From Butyricicoccus pullicaecorum (lineage in GTDB: Bacteria > Bacillota > Clostridia > Oscillospirales > Butyricicoccaceae), in assembly GCA_018365995.1 (NCBI GenBank), contig JAGZIY010000014.1, positions 1-64,000 on the forward strand: a DNA stretch of 64,000 bases, given 5' to 3'. Of the stretch, positions 1-8,285 are shown piece by piece. The position numbers and the translations under genes are program-made. The notes below the pieces were generated by a model. The model was not told the origin of the DNA and did no database searches. It worked only from the letters and a program-made list of their open reading frames with translations. Within the stretch, counting starts at the first letter, position 1. Every line of letters starts with the position of its first letter.

Positions 1-96
<96 letters not shown>

Positions 97-98
97 AC

Positions 99-130
99 AA
101 AAAGCAGACCCATTTGGGTCTGCTTTTTCT
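99..130 (+). terminator. rRNA operon terminator
   Basis: A 14-bp perfect inverted repeat (99-112 with 115-128, TT loop) runs into a T-rich tract. It directly follows the 5S rRNA and ends the ribosomal operon. Confidence 0.9.
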
Positions 131-296
131 TTCTTTTTGACAGGAAAAGTGAATAGAATTCTGAAGCGTATCAAATGCTGTTAGAAGGCTTTAAGCTCGG
201 ATAATAATGACCAGATTTTATGGAGGATTGGGTGTCTCATTTATCTGCGATTTTATTTTGCGAAGCAATTTGAACTTCGTAAAATTTTGATATAAA

Positions 297-332
297 AAGG
301 CTTAAATCATTAAAAATAATGATTTAAGCCTT
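297..332 (-). terminator. Terminator of tRNA-Arg
   Basis: A 16-bp perfect inverted repeat (297-312 with 317-332, AAAA loop) is followed on the minus strand by a T run. It sits 6 bases past the CCA end of the tRNA. Positions 131-296 hold no gene that I can support. Confidence 0.8.
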
Positions 333-338
333 GTATCT

Positions 339-415
339 TGGCACGCCCGAAGGGACTCGAACCCCCAACATTCAGAACCGGAATCTGACGCTCTATCCAA
401 TTGAACTACGGACGC
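339..415 (-). tRNA. tRNA-Arg (anticodon CCG)
   Basis: A 77-nt cloverleaf can be read on the minus strand. The seven-base acceptor stem begins GCGTCCG, the anticodon loop is TTCCGGT with anticodon CCG (reads CGG), the T loop contains GTTCGAGTC, and the CCA end is encoded. Confidence 0.95.
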
Positions 416-427
416 ATTTCTTTAATT

Positions 428-456
428 ATTATAACAAATTTACATACATTTGTAAA
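428..456 (-). promoter_or_regulatory. Promoter of tRNA-Arg
   Basis: On the minus strand TTTACA (451-456) and TATAAT (428-433) are separated by 17 bp, about 12 bases before the tRNA 5' end. Confidence 0.75.
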
Positions 457-487
457 GACTTTTGAAGAATGGTTTTGTGGAGACTGA

Positions 488-516
488 TTGACATTGTATG
501 TGATTTCAGTTAGGAT
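488..516 (+). promoter_or_regulatory. Promoter of the YitT-family gene
   Basis: TTGACA (488-493), a 17-bp spacer and TAGGAT (511-516) lie just upstream of the coding region. Confidence 0.65.
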
Positions 517-549
517 AAAGAGAGTAAGCAGAAAGAAGAAGGTTTGTTT

Positions 550-1410
550 ATGCATAACAGAACAAAAGAATGGATATTAGATTTATTTGCTGATATTGTG
601 GGTGGGCTCTTATATGCACTGGGGATTTATACTTTTGCTAAGACAGCAAATTTTGCTCCGGGTGGATTATCTGGTCTGGCATTGATTATGTATCATATAT
701 GGGGACTGCCAATCGGCATCATGACGTTGGTGCTCAATGTACCCGTGATTTTGTTAAGCTATCATTTGCTCGGAAAAACTTTCCTGCTAAAAAGTCTACG
801 CTCTATGGTTTTTTGCACGGTATGGGTTGATTTTATTTTGCCCTTAACGCCTGCTTATTCGGGCAGTCCATTACTCGCTGCATTGTATTCTGGTGTATTT
901 TTGGGTGCTGGATTGGGTGTTCTTTATATGCGTGGTTCTTCTTCTGGGGGAACAGACTTTTTGACGGTTTCTGTCAAGGCAATTCATCCTCATTTATCTC
1001 TTGGTGCGGCAACGATGATTATCGATTTGGTTATCATCTTGATGGGGTGGCCAGTGTTTGGAAATATTGATTCTGTGTTATATGGTATTATTGCGACTGC
1101 GGTGACCTCGATTGTGATCGATAAGGTTATGTATGGCGTAGGTGCTGGTAAGCTGGTCATTATTATTACGAGCAAGGGACAGCTGACTGCACAGCAGATT
1201 TCCAGAACTTGTGGGCGAGGCTCTACGCTTATTCGCGCGATTGGAACGTATACAGAGCAGGAGCGTCATGTTCTTCTGTGTGCATGTAATAAATCACAGG
1301 CATTTAAGGTGCGTGCTGCTGCACATGAAGTGGACGAAGATGCTTTCGTAATGATTACAGAAGCTAGTGAGGTCTATGGAGAAGGTTTTATTGAAGGAGA
1401 ACATTTTTAA
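550..1410 (+). CDS. YitT family membrane protein (DUF161/DUF2179)
   Basis: An integral membrane protein of about 286 residues. Five to six hydrophobic helices fill the first ~200 residues, with the Gly-rich signature around RGSSSGGTDFL typical of the YitT membrane domain. A cytoplasmic DUF2179 domain with the pattern KLVIIITSKG...GRGSTLIRAIGTYT occupies roughly residues 200-275. Family members are thought to be small-molecule transporters or sensors, but no substrate is established. ATG 550 is preferred over the in-frame TTG at 544 because AAGAAGG ends 7 bases before it. The gene is monocistronic, with its own promoter and a terminator shared with the convergent neighbour. Family assignment is firm; function is unknown. 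Confidence 0.9.
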   Translation: MHNRTKEWILDLFADIVGGLLYALGIYTFAKTANFAPGGLSGLALIMYHIWGLPIGIMTLVLNVPVILLSYHLLGKTFLLKSLRSMVFCTVWVDFILPLTPAYSGSPLLAALYSGVFLGAGLGVLYMRGSSSGGTDFLTVSVKAIHPHLSLGAATMIIDLVIILMGWPVFGNIDSVLYGIIATAVTSIVIDKVMYGVGAGKLVIIITSKGQLTAQQISRTCGRGSTLIRAIGTYTEQERHVLLCACNKSQAFKVRAAAHEVDEDAFVMITEASEVYGEGFIEGEHF

Positions 1411-1411
1411 G

Positions 1412-1442
1412 AAAAAAGAAGGCTCCTAAAAGCCTTCTTTTT
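1412..1442. terminator. Bidirectional terminator
   Basis: An A-rich/T-rich hairpin (AAAAAAGAAGGCT with AGCCTTCTTTTT) lies between two convergent genes and has T runs on both strands. Confidence 0.85.
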
Positions 1443-1461
1443 ATTAAGTAAGGGAAAATAT

Positions 1462-1791
1462 TTATAGCAGTACAGAAGAAGTATACTCTACCTTGATACC
1501 ATCGTCTTTTGTACGGCTGAACTTTGCTTTATTGCCGCTTCCGTCATCAATTGTCATTTTTTCCAGTTTGTAGCCTGTAAAAAAATCAACAGCAGGTCCT
1601 TCTACAAAAGCGGACCACTTCTGGCGCTTTTCCTGTGCTTCGGGTGGCAGATAGCAGCTCTCAGATGTATTTTCAGTCTTTACTGTGTTTTCGATAGTTT
1701 CTGAAATGACAGAGGATTCAGCTTCTGATGCGGTAGAGACAGACTCTATTGTGTTGTCTGGGTTCGTAACTTCTATTATTTCTTCGTACAT
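1462..1791 (-). CDS. Hypothetical acidic protein
   Basis: I do not recognise this 109-residue protein. The N-terminal ~50 residues are acidic and low in complexity (Glu, Ser, Thr, Asn-rich, probably disordered). The rest looks like a small folded domain with alternating charged and hydrophobic residues (KLEKMTIDDGSGNKAKFSR region). It has no signal peptide or membrane segment. ATG 1791 is chosen over the TTG at 1809 because AAAGGA lies 9 bases upstream of it. A minus-strand promoter at 1840-1868 and the shared terminator make it a plausible single-gene transcript. Confidence 0.65.
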   Translation of the reverse strand: MYEEIIEVTNPDNTIESVSTASEAESSVISETIENTVKTENTSESCYLPPEAQEKRQKWSAFVEGPAVDFFTGYKLEKMTIDDGSGNKAKFSRTKDDGIKVEYTSSVLL

Positions 1792-1839
1792 TACAAGGAT
1801 TCCTTTCAAATAAATATAGTTTATTTCCGTTCTGCTGAT

Positions 1840-1868
1840 ACAATATCATGTTTTTTAAGAAAATGCAA
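1840..1868 (-). promoter_or_regulatory. Promoter of the acidic hypothetical gene
   Basis: On the minus strand TTGCAT (1863-1868), a 17-bp spacer and TATTGT (1840-1845). Confidence 0.5.
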
Positions 1869-1943
1869 GTCTTTTAGTACGAAATAGAAGGATTGCAGTA
1901 TGTCAGATGGAGACAGAAAAAAGGAAAAAATCTGAAAAAATAC

Positions 1944-1972
1944 TTGACATTTATGGAATGATTAGATATACT
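1944..1972 (+). promoter_or_regulatory. Promoter of tRNA-Gln copy 1
   Basis: TTGACA (1944-1949), a 17-bp spacer and TATACT (1967-1972), about 30 bp before the tRNA. Confidence 0.85.
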
Positions 1973-2002
1973 ATAATAGTCGCTGAAAGGTGATGTATGA
2001 AT

Positions 2003-2076
2003 AGCCGGATTGTGTAATGGTAGCACGACAGACTCTGACTCTGTTTGTCTGGGTTCGAATCCTTGTCCGGCTGCCA
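2003..2076 (+). tRNA. tRNA-Gln (anticodon CTG), copy 1
   Basis: A 74-nt cloverleaf with acceptor AGCCGGA/TCCGGCT, anticodon stem ACAGA/TCTGT around loop CTCTGAC (anticodon CTG), T loop TTCGAAT and encoded GCCA end. A copy differing at one base lies at 30703-30776. Confidence 0.95.
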
Positions 2077-2078
2077 CT

Positions 2079-2109
2079 AAAACCACTGATTTTTAGAATC
2101 AGTGGTTTT
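2079..2109 (+). terminator. Terminator of tRNA-Gln copy 1
   Basis: A 13-bp perfect stem (2079-2091 with 2097-2109) begins 3 bases after the CCA end and is followed by a T-rich stretch. Confidence 0.85.
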
Positions 2110-2146
2110 CTTTTCTTTCTGAGAAGTATCATTGTTCATATGAAAG

Positions 2147-2180
2147 AAAGGGATTGTACACAGGTGTGGACAATCCCTTT
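2147..2180 (-). terminator. Probable terminator of the DUF1015 gene
   Basis: An 11-bp perfect stem (AAAGGGATTGT with ACAATCCCTTT) lies just past the DUF1015 stop. The following T tract on the minus strand is interrupted by C, so it may be weak. Confidence 0.55.
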
Positions 2181-2189
2181 GTTGTTTAT

Positions 2190-3497
2190 TTAAGGTGTAA
2201 TACGACGTGCTTCCATATAATAACGCTTTTCTTGCGCTTCACCCATAGAGAATGTCTTGCGTGGAAGAACACCGTCTAAAATGATACCACGAAACAAATC
2301 CTCCTTTTTCAAATCTGGAAGCAGAAAACCCATGTTACGTGGGTTTTGGGAGAGAGATGCGACAACATCTGCACCATGAATATAATCGATAGAGGACTTG
2401 GGATTTTTTTCCAGGAAATCATCAAGAAAATTTTGAAGTGTTGCAACCGGAAGTGCCCAAGGAGAATCTACAATACAAAGCGTTACCGTCTCTCCGTCAA
2501 ATGAGCAGGGGAAAGTCTGTACATTGCTGCTGGGCGCATTGTCTGGACTTCCGCAATAAGCCATACCACCATGCAGCCGGAAAAATTCATCAGCAGCCTG
2601 AAAAACCTCACGCGGATGGATATGGAATAGAACACGATGAATTCCTTCGATTTGTATGCTCTCATCATGAATGTTCACAAGTTCTGCCAGAACAAAGCGT
2701 GCGGGGTGGTTTTCCTGTTCTTCGGGTGTGAGAGTGCTCTTAATGCGTTCCCAGTTTACCTTTGCGGTTGCCATAGAGTGATTTCCGTCCCCCACGGCAT
2801 ACGGGAGAACAGGATATTCTTTGTTTAGTGCATATTTTTTACGAAAGATCTCGGGGTCGGACAATGTATGGAGACGTTCTACCAGTGCTGCTGTCTCGTT
2901 GCCTTCGGGTAAGAACCAGCCACTGCTGTGTCCACCGTCCATCATCAAATCGATATCATATACCTGTTTCAACTGTGATTTTAAAGCAAATAGAGGTTCT
3001 ATGATACCGCGTGCAGGATCGTCGATCAATAGCATGATATGAGGGAGTTCTAGAGAAGCGTCTTGGCGTATGGAAAGACGGGGAGGAATCCGTTCTACAA
3101 CTGTTTTTTCAGTTGGACGTATATAGGATTGAGAATTCTCTATATAGTTATAGGCTTCTAAATCAAATGCCAGCAGAATACCGTGGCGAGTGCCGGATTG
3201 TGTGGTACGCTCTACAAGCATGATACCGGGGGTATATTCAGTCAAAGTACCATCCTGTTGATACTGTAACATAGCTTGCTGAATGGCTTTGGTACGCTCT
3301 GCCATATCAGGCTGTTCCAGAAAGATTTCTGGAAGTGTCAAACGTAGAGTAGAGGGCGCATCTCGAACAATGTCATCTACTTTTTGCCAGTAGTCAGGCT
3401 GAGAGGTATATTGGTCACAGGCAATGACAGACCACTTAGATAAATCTATGGTATCATTGGGCATGAGAAGTTTCGGAAAACGAACTGGTGTGTACAT
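2190..3497 (-). CDS. DUF1015 family protein
   Basis: A 435-residue cytoplasmic protein of the DUF1015 family, common in Firmicutes and of unknown biochemical role. Family-like features are the start MYTPVRFPKLLMPN, CDQYTSQPDYW near the N-terminus, and a central GDGNHSMATAK motif. The reading frame is open for another ~110 codons upstream. I start at ATG 3497 because GGAGG precedes it at the right distance and the upstream translation lacks family character. It is transcribed divergently from blaI, with a probable promoter at 3562-3590. There are no catalytic residues I can assign with confidence. Confidence 0.85.
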   Translation of the reverse strand: MYTPVRFPKLLMPNDTIDLSKWSVIACDQYTSQPDYWQKVDDIVRDAPSTLRLTLPEIFLEQPDMAERTKAIQQAMLQYQQDGTLTEYTPGIMLVERTTQSGTRHGILLAFDLEAYNYIENSQSYIRPTEKTVVERIPPRLSIRQDASLELPHIMLLIDDPARGIIEPLFALKSQLKQVYDIDLMMDGGHSSGWFLPEGNETAALVERLHTLSDPEIFRKKYALNKEYPVLPYAVGDGNHSMATAKVNWERIKSTLTPEEQENHPARFVLAELVNIHDESIQIEGIHRVLFHIHPREVFQAADEFFRLHGGMAYCGSPDNAPSSNVQTFPCSFDGETVTLCIVDSPWALPVATLQNFLDDFLEKNPKSSIDYIHGADVVASLSQNPRNMGFLLPDLKKEDLFRGIILDGVLPRKTFSMGEAQEKRYYMEARRITP

Positions 3498-3561
3498 AAG
3501 AAAACCTCCAATATCGGGAATCGGCGGTGTCCATAAACGAGCACTCCCACCGGATATCTTC

Positions 3562-3590
3562 ATTTTAACAGGATACTGTAATAAAAGCAA
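3562..3590 (-). promoter_or_regulatory. Probable promoter of the DUF1015 gene
   Basis: On the minus strand TTGCTT (3585-3590), a 17-bp spacer and TAAAAT (3562-3567). Confidence 0.5.
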
Positions 3591-3685
3591 CGAATTGTGT
3601 AAAACTTCTGCTATGACCAGCGGGATACACAGAACAGGCTTTGCAATGCAGGGCAAATGTGGATTGTTGATTGGATGCAAACGGC

Positions 3686-3714
3686 TTGACAAAATAATTC
3701 TACAGATGTAGAAT
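3686..3714 (+). promoter_or_regulatory. Promoter of blaI-blaR
   Basis: TTGACA (3686-3691), a 17-bp spacer and TAGAAT (3709-3714). The first BlaI-type operator covers the -10 side of the spacer, so a bound repressor would exclude RNA polymerase. Confidence 0.8.
3698..3713. promoter_or_regulatory. BlaI/MecI-type operator 1
   Basis: A perfect 7+2+7 dyad, TTCTACA-GA-TGTAGAA, contains the TACANNTGTA core recognised by BlaI/MecI repressors. It overlaps the -10 region of the blaI promoter. Confidence 0.85.
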
Positions 3715-3731
3715 AAAGACACATCAAAATA

Positions 3732-3747
3732 TTTTACAAATGTAGAA
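3732..3747. promoter_or_regulatory. BlaI/MecI-type operator 2
   Basis: TTTTACA-AA-TGTAGAA, with the same TACANNTGTA core, is centred 34 bp downstream of operator 1 (about three helical turns). It lies between the start of transcription and the blaI ribosome binding site. Two dyads per promoter is the classic bla/mec arrangement. Confidence 0.8.
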
Positions 3748-3757
3748 GGTAAGTGCG

Positions 3758-4135
3758 ATGCAAAAAATAAAACATTTGCCGGATGCGGAACTTGTCGTGA
3801 TGCAGGCGGTATGGGATGCGCCGCAAACGCCGGTTCCATCTACTTGGATTACGGCTCAGCTCAAGAAACAGTGGAAGCCGACCTCTGTTTTAACATTTTT
3901 ATCTCGTCTGTGTGAAAAAGATTTTTTGCGATGTGAAAAAGCAGGAAAAGTCAATGTATATACGCCGCTGATTGATGAGAATTGCTATCGGTCACAGGAA
4001 AGTATCAGCTTTTTACAGCGATTTTATCGCGGATCGGTGCGCAATTTGGTTGCAGCATTGACTGGTACGGGAGATTTGAATAAAGAAGATTTAGAGGAAC
4101 TGCGGGATTTTCTGGATAAACAGGGGAGGGAATGA
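3758..4135 (+). CDS. blaI: BlaI/MecI/CopY family transcriptional repressor
   Basis: A 125-residue winged-helix repressor. It opens with LPDAELVVMQAVWD, typical of the family, followed by the recognition-helix region around KPTSVLTFLSRLCEKDFL and a C-terminal dimerisation helix (about residues 85-123). Its partner gene, a membrane metalloprotease, starts one base after its stop. In the bla/mec paradigm the sensor inactivates the repressor by proteolysis and derepresses its own operon. Two matching operators lie in the promoter, so autoregulation is well supported. The inducing signal is unknown because the sensor lacks a penicillin-binding domain. Confidence 0.93.
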   Translation: MQKIKHLPDAELVVMQAVWDAPQTPVPSTWITAQLKKQWKPTSVLTFLSRLCEKDFLRCEKAGKVNVYTPLIDENCYRSQESISFLQRFYRGSVRNLVAALTGTGDLNKEDLEELRDFLDKQGRE

Positions 4136-4136
4136 G

Positions 4137-6563
4137 ATGGATCTCTTACTCTGGAATATACTTCAGGTAAGCCTTACGACATCAATTGTGATAGTGCCTG
4201 TTCTTATCTTTTGCGCTGTGCTGCGTCGGAGATATCCGGCGCGCATCATTTGCCTGTTGTGGGTCGTCTTGAGTGCGAGATTATTGATTCCAGTGCAGAT
4301 TACATTTCCTGATGCACCAATCATTGCCCCAAAGACGACAATCACAATGGGAGCGTACAAGGAACAGGTTGATATCAGACAGCAAGCCGTATCGAACGAA
4401 CAGGCAATCAAAGAGCAGGAACATTCGGTCAGTCCGTCCATGAAGGAGAAATCTTTACAGACAATCCCCAAGGGTGCAAACGAACAGATGCAAAAAAAGA
4501 TAGATTTTCGTCTGTTGTTTGCAGGGCTTTGGTTGGTAGGTGCAATTATTGGGCTTGGGATTTCTCTAAGCACCTATTTTCATTTTTGGAAGCGTATTCG
4601 GAAAACAGCCTATGCAGTAAAGGGTCAGGAATTACTCATGCTGTATACACAGGAAAAAGAGCATCTGGGGATACACAGGAAAATTCCAATTTTGCAGTCT
4701 TGTGAAGTGGATAGCCCTATGATAGCAGGCTTTTTGCAGCCCGTGCTTCTATTGCCGGAAAGAGAAATTGCAATGTCGGATATGAGACTGATTTTACGCC
4801 ATGAGCTGACACATTATAAGCACGGGGATTTGTATGGGAAGCTGCTCTTTATGTTGGCAAAATGTGTGCACTGGTTTAATCCTGTGATTCACATGCTGGC
4901 ATGGCAGGGAGCACAGGATTTGGAAATTGCGTGTGATCAGGACGTCATACAGGGATTGGACACAGAGGGTAGACGACAATATGGGCAATGCATTTTGAAT
5001 CATACAGCCGGTCGGCTGGGGCATCATCCCTATATGTTCACAACGCAGTTGACAGGAGGCAAGAGAGCAATGAAAATACGTTTACAGGAATTGTTTACAC
5101 CGCCCAGAAAACGACGCGGTGTGACATTTTTGATTGTGATTTTACTGACAGGCAGTATCGTTGGCTGTTCTTTTGCGATAAGGGCGACGGATAAACCCAA
5201 TGCGGAAACGGTACAGCAGATGAATCTGCTCGCACAGCAGTGGTGTGATGCGCAGAAGGGACAGCTGACACCGATACAGGTACAAGAACTGGTTACTGGA
5301 AATCTGAAAGAACAATTTGATAAGATGTTGAGCGGCTATGTAGGTGACGAACTGCATACACCGCTTGCATTTGATAATTTACCTATGGAGACACAGGCGG
5401 ACGAAGTAACATATACGCTTGACCCGGATGCCAATACCGCAGAAATCCGTGTGCATACCAAGGATACCCCTTATGGCGGTATGACACAGCTCCAGACAAT
5501 TCGGTTTGCACGGGAAGGGGATGTCCTGCGGATTGCAGAGCGTACCATAGAGGAAGCGATGCTGCTGGATCAGCCGGAAGAAATTTGTACAACAGCACAG
5601 GATATCCTCGCACGCGGAATGCCGGAAAATCCGGTAGATGCGTCTACCCCAATGGCACTGGTTTATCTGAATTTCCCTGTTGCGGGCGGGCGATATCATT
5701 TGCAAGGGCTTGACAAAAATTTGATGATTTATTCATTTGCTGATGGTACAATGATATACTTTGCATTTGAGAGGTTGGAAAATGACAGCTATCACTTGAA
5801 AGGATTGATTGAGCCGCAGAACAATGAACCAAGCCAATCGGATACCCAATGGATTGCTGCCAATCAGATTGCCAATCAATGGGCAAGTGGATATTTACAT
5901 AAGAATGCAGCTTTTTCCTATCCGGTGATGAGTAAGAAGATGCAGCAGGAATTTATCCGCCGGCAAGAAGCAGAGTATGGTTTGTCTTGGTTTTGGAGAA
6001 TCGGCTGGGGTTCCAGCCCAAGTGTGAAATTCTGGAACGTGGAAGTGGAATCAAACAATCGTGTGCTTATCGTTTATCAGCTTTATGCGGGTGGGGAGGA
6101 ATTTCGCTATACAGAGAGATTACATCTCGTCACGGAGAATGAGGCGCTGGTTGCAGATACTTGTGAGGTTGTTGCAGATGGTATGAACGATGATGTGCTG
6201 AGCCGTCAGGAGTTTGTGATGCTCTATGCCGCATCAGAAGCAATTGAGATGCTTCCGCCTCAAATTGATGAGGCGCTCATACAGGAATGGAAGAAAAATG
6301 AGAAAGAACGCTATGAAGAACTGATGACTCCGGAGAGTGCACTGAAGACGAGCATAGGGTTGCTGAATCGGGAAGCATACACAATCAGTCGTGCAAGTGG
6401 GGAGATATCTGTATATACGGGTACAGACATGGATCTTGCAATCGGATTTCCAGATTCGAATTTCCCTGTTTTTGTTACGATGCATGGTGAAAAAACAGAG
6501 GAGGGGGACACCCTTTGGCAGATTGGGCGTTTTTGGAGCGGAAAACCAAATCATACGATTTGA
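4137..6563 (+). CDS. BlaR1-like M56 membrane metalloprotease sensor with a novel extracellular domain
   Basis: An 808-residue partner of the upstream BlaI-type repressor. Membrane helices lie near residues 5-28, 35-55, 125-150 and 328-345. The M56 zinc-protease signature is HELTH at 222-226, with Glu263 and Asp267 downstream as further candidate zinc/structural residues. The extracellular part (about 345-808) is not a transpeptidase-like penicillin-binding domain: I find no SxxK/SxN/KTG set. It looks like repeated alpha/beta units rich in charged and aromatic residues, perhaps NTF2-like. A lipobox-like IVGC (Cys344) follows the last helix, as though the sensor portion resembled a lipoprotein. 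The ligand is unknown; cell-envelope stress or an antibiotic is plausible. Confidence 0.88.
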   Translation: MDLLLWNILQVSLTTSIVIVPVLIFCAVLRRRYPARIICLLWVVLSARLLIPVQITFPDAPIIAPKTTITMGAYKEQVDIRQQAVSNEQAIKEQEHSVSPSMKEKSLQTIPKGANEQMQKKIDFRLLFAGLWLVGAIIGLGISLSTYFHFWKRIRKTAYAVKGQELLMLYTQEKEHLGIHRKIPILQSCEVDSPMIAGFLQPVLLLPEREIAMSDMRLILRHELTHYKHGDLYGKLLFMLAKCVHWFNPVIHMLAWQGAQDLEIACDQDVIQGLDTEGRRQYGQCILNHTAGRLGHHPYMFTTQLTGGKRAMKIRLQELFTPPRKRRGVTFLIVILLTGSIVGCSFAIRATDKPNAETVQQMNLLAQQWCDAQKGQLTPIQVQELVTGNLKEQFDKMLSGYVGDELHTPLAFDNLPMETQADEVTYTLDPDANTAEIRVHTKDTPYGGMTQLQTIRFAREGDVLRIAERTIEEAMLLDQPEEICTTAQDILARGMPENPVDASTPMALVYLNFPVAGGRYHLQGLDKNLMIYSFADGTMIYFAFERLENDSYHLKGLIEPQNNEPSQSDTQWIAANQIANQWASGYLHKNAAFSYPVMSKKMQQEFIRRQEAEYGLSWFWRIGWGSSPSVKFWNVEVESNNRVLIVYQLYAGGEEFRYTERLHLVTENEALVADTCEVVADGMNDDVLSRQEFVMLYAASEAIEMLPPQIDEALIQEWKKNEKERYEELMTPESALKTSIGLLNREAYTISRASGEISVYTGTDMDLAIGFPDSNFPVFVTMHGEKTEEGDTLWQIGRFWSGKPNHTI

Positions 6564-6567
6564 GGAC

Positions 6568-6601
6568 AAAAAATGCTGGGCAGTATTGCCCAGCATTTTT
6601 T
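6568..6601. terminator. Bidirectional terminator
   Basis: A 15-bp perfect stem (6568-6582 with 6587-6601) with A and T runs at its ends, between two convergent genes. It overlaps the stop codon of the HAD gene. Confidence 0.9.
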
Positions 6602-7250
6602 ATAGCAAATCTGCAAAAGATTCAATGTATCTATGAGCAGTTTGCTTGATTTTTTCTCGATTTGGCAGTGAGAAGGGTTCTTCCACACCGACAGTATAAA
6701 ATCCGACAGATTTTGCGCTCTGAATACCTAATAGAATATCTTCATACACAACACATTTTGCAGGTGAAACACCAAGACGTTCGGCAGCGAGCAGATAGAT
6801 GTCTGGGAACGATTTATCGCGTGTAACCTCTTGAATGGTTGTGACACTTTGGAACAAATCAAATACACCTAGACGTTTGAGTGTTGGTGTAATTAGGGTA
6901 TAGTCAGAGGCAGTGGCAGCTGCCATGGGAATCTGATATGTATGTGCTTTTTCCAGAAATGCGCGCACATGAGGCTTTAGCATGACATGATCACGGTATT
7001 CTGTGACTGCCATTGCATACCATTCTTCCATCAGTAATTTGGGGGATTCTGTAAGATGAAAACGATCGATGGTGTATTGTGCAGCTTCTGCAAAACTCAA
7101 ATGTGCAATTGCCTGCGCATAGTCATCTGGCACATCTATGCCGCGGCGCTTGAGAGAAATGATGTCTACCTGACGCCATACCCATAAAGAATCTAGGAGT
7201 GTTCCGTCAAGGTCAAAGATAAATCCTGAGAAGTCAAATAAATTTTGCAT
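6600..7250 (-). CDS. HAD-superfamily hydrolase (phosphoglucomutase-like subfamily)
   Basis: A 216-residue phosphatase-type protein. Motif I is FDLDGTLLDS (nucleophile Asp13, acid/base Asp15), motif II is the Thr/Ser of AATASDY, motif III is the Lys of TRDKSFPD, and motif IV is VVYEDILLGIQSA. The helical cap between motifs I and II places it with beta-phosphoglucomutase-like and sugar-phosphate phosphatases. Its start overlaps the end of thiM by 17 bases, so the two genes are translationally linked. That suggests, but does not prove, a role in thiamine or another phosphorylated-metabolite pathway. ATG 7250 has GGAGGT 5 bases upstream. Confidence 0.85.
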   Translation of the reverse strand: MQNLFDFSGFIFDLDGTLLDSLWVWRQVDIISLKRRGIDVPDDYAQAIAHLSFAEAAQYTIDRFHLTESPKLLMEEWYAMAVTEYRDHVMLKPHVRAFLEKAHTYQIPMAAATASDYTLITPTLKRLGVFDLFQSVTTIQEVTRDKSFPDIYLLAAERLGVSPAKCVVYEDILLGIQSAKSVGFYTVGVEEPFSLPNREKIKQTAHRYIESFADLL

Positions 7251-8067
7251 GAGATACCTCCGTGATTTTCAAATAAGGTCGTAAAGTTTGCGCACTGAAG
7301 CGACTGAGTGCATCCATTACAGCAATATGAAAGCTGCCAGTTCCTTTTTGTCCGTCACTTTGATAAGCACATTCACCAGCGGCTGAAATCATGCCAAGTG
7401 CGGCAAGTGCGGCTGTCAGGGGGGATTCAGAAACCGCTGCATAGGTACCGCATAGTACTGAGGATACACAGCCCATGCCTGTAACACGGGAAAGCATTTC
7501 GTGCCCACCTGCCAAGCGGTAGACATGCTGTGTATCTGCAAGGATATCAATGCTACCAGTGATAGCAACTGTACAGGAAAAACGGTTGGCAAGAGCGAAA
7601 GCAAGCGCTTCACCATCTGCAACAGAGAGTGCTGCATTGCTGTCAATTCCACTTGCAGCAGTTGGAAGTCCGTAAATACAGGCAGCTTCTGCGCGGTTGC
7701 ATCGTAAAATGGAAATTGGCAGACATTCTAAAATTTGCCGAACAGCATGGGCGCGGAATGGGGACGCTCCGACTCCTACCGGATCAAGGATAATCGGAAT
7801 TCCAATATGGCTGGCCTGTTTGCCAGAGCGCAGCATCGCGTCTAGTTTCCGTGGAGATAGCTGTCCAATATTCAGGACAAGTGCCTTGGCATGTGAAGTG
7901 ATAGAGTCTGATTCTTCAGGGGCATCTGCCATAATGGGAGATCCCCCAACAGCAAGAATGGCATTGGCGCAGTCGTTGATTGTAACCAGATTGGTCATGC
8001 AATGTATAATGGGTATCTGTGTGCGCACACGGTCAATGAGTGCGCACACAGCAGAGGTGAGTTCCAT
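7234..8067 (-). CDS. thiM: Hydroxyethylthiazole kinase
   Basis: A 277-residue ThiM that phosphorylates 4-methyl-5-(2-hydroxyethyl)thiazole with ATP for thiamine salvage. Family marks are the N-terminal MTNLVTINDCANAILAVGGSP, the mid-protein ILDPVGVGAS, ITGSIDILAD and the anion-hole/catalytic segment VTGMGCVSSVLCG with the expected Cys. Length matches the family. thiE and thiD are not in the window. The transcript starts from a good promoter only ~45 bp upstream, and I see no TPP riboswitch, which is unusual for a thiamine gene in this group. The next gene is the overlapping HAD hydrolase. Confidence 0.93.
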   Translation of the reverse strand: MELTSAVCALIDRVRTQIPIIHCMTNLVTINDCANAILAVGGSPIMADAPEESDSITSHAKALVLNIGQLSPRKLDAMLRSGKQASHIGIPIILDPVGVGASPFRAHAVRQILECLPISILRCNRAEAACIYGLPTAASGIDSNAALSVADGEALAFALANRFSCTVAITGSIDILADTQHVYRLAGGHEMLSRVTGMGCVSSVLCGTYAAVSESPLTAALAALGMISAAGECAYQSDGQKGTGSFHIAVMDALSRFSAQTLRPYLKITEVSHAKFI

Positions 8068-8107
8068 AAACAGAGTATCCTCCTATGCAGATATTTTGTC
8101 ACAATCT

Positions 8108-8136
8108 ATTATATAAAGTAAATACAAATGCGTCAA
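8108..8136 (-). promoter_or_regulatory. Promoter of thiM-HAD operon
   Basis: On the minus strand TTGACG (8131-8136), a 17-bp spacer and TATAAT (8108-8113). The short leader leaves no room for a riboswitch. Confidence 0.8.
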
Positions 8137-8285
8137 CCAAGTACGCAGTCAGACAAAGGCGTACACCTGTTAGGCATATCTAAGTATTGGAGTGTGGGCG
8201 TTGGCATATTTGCCTATTGACAAAGTGGGGTGAAAGCGGATAGGATAGAACAATCAAGGCGATCAAGAATGTGAGGGGAAGTCTT

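Noticed and set aside
3498..3839. N-terminal extension of the DUF1015 frame
   Set aside because: The upstream translation lacks family similarity and crosses the divergent promoter region and both BlaI operators; GGAGG marks ATG 3497.
8068..8285. TPP riboswitch upstream of thiM
   Set aside because: I looked for the CTGAGA and ACCTGATCTGG-type segments on the minus strand and found none; the promoter lies too close to the gene.
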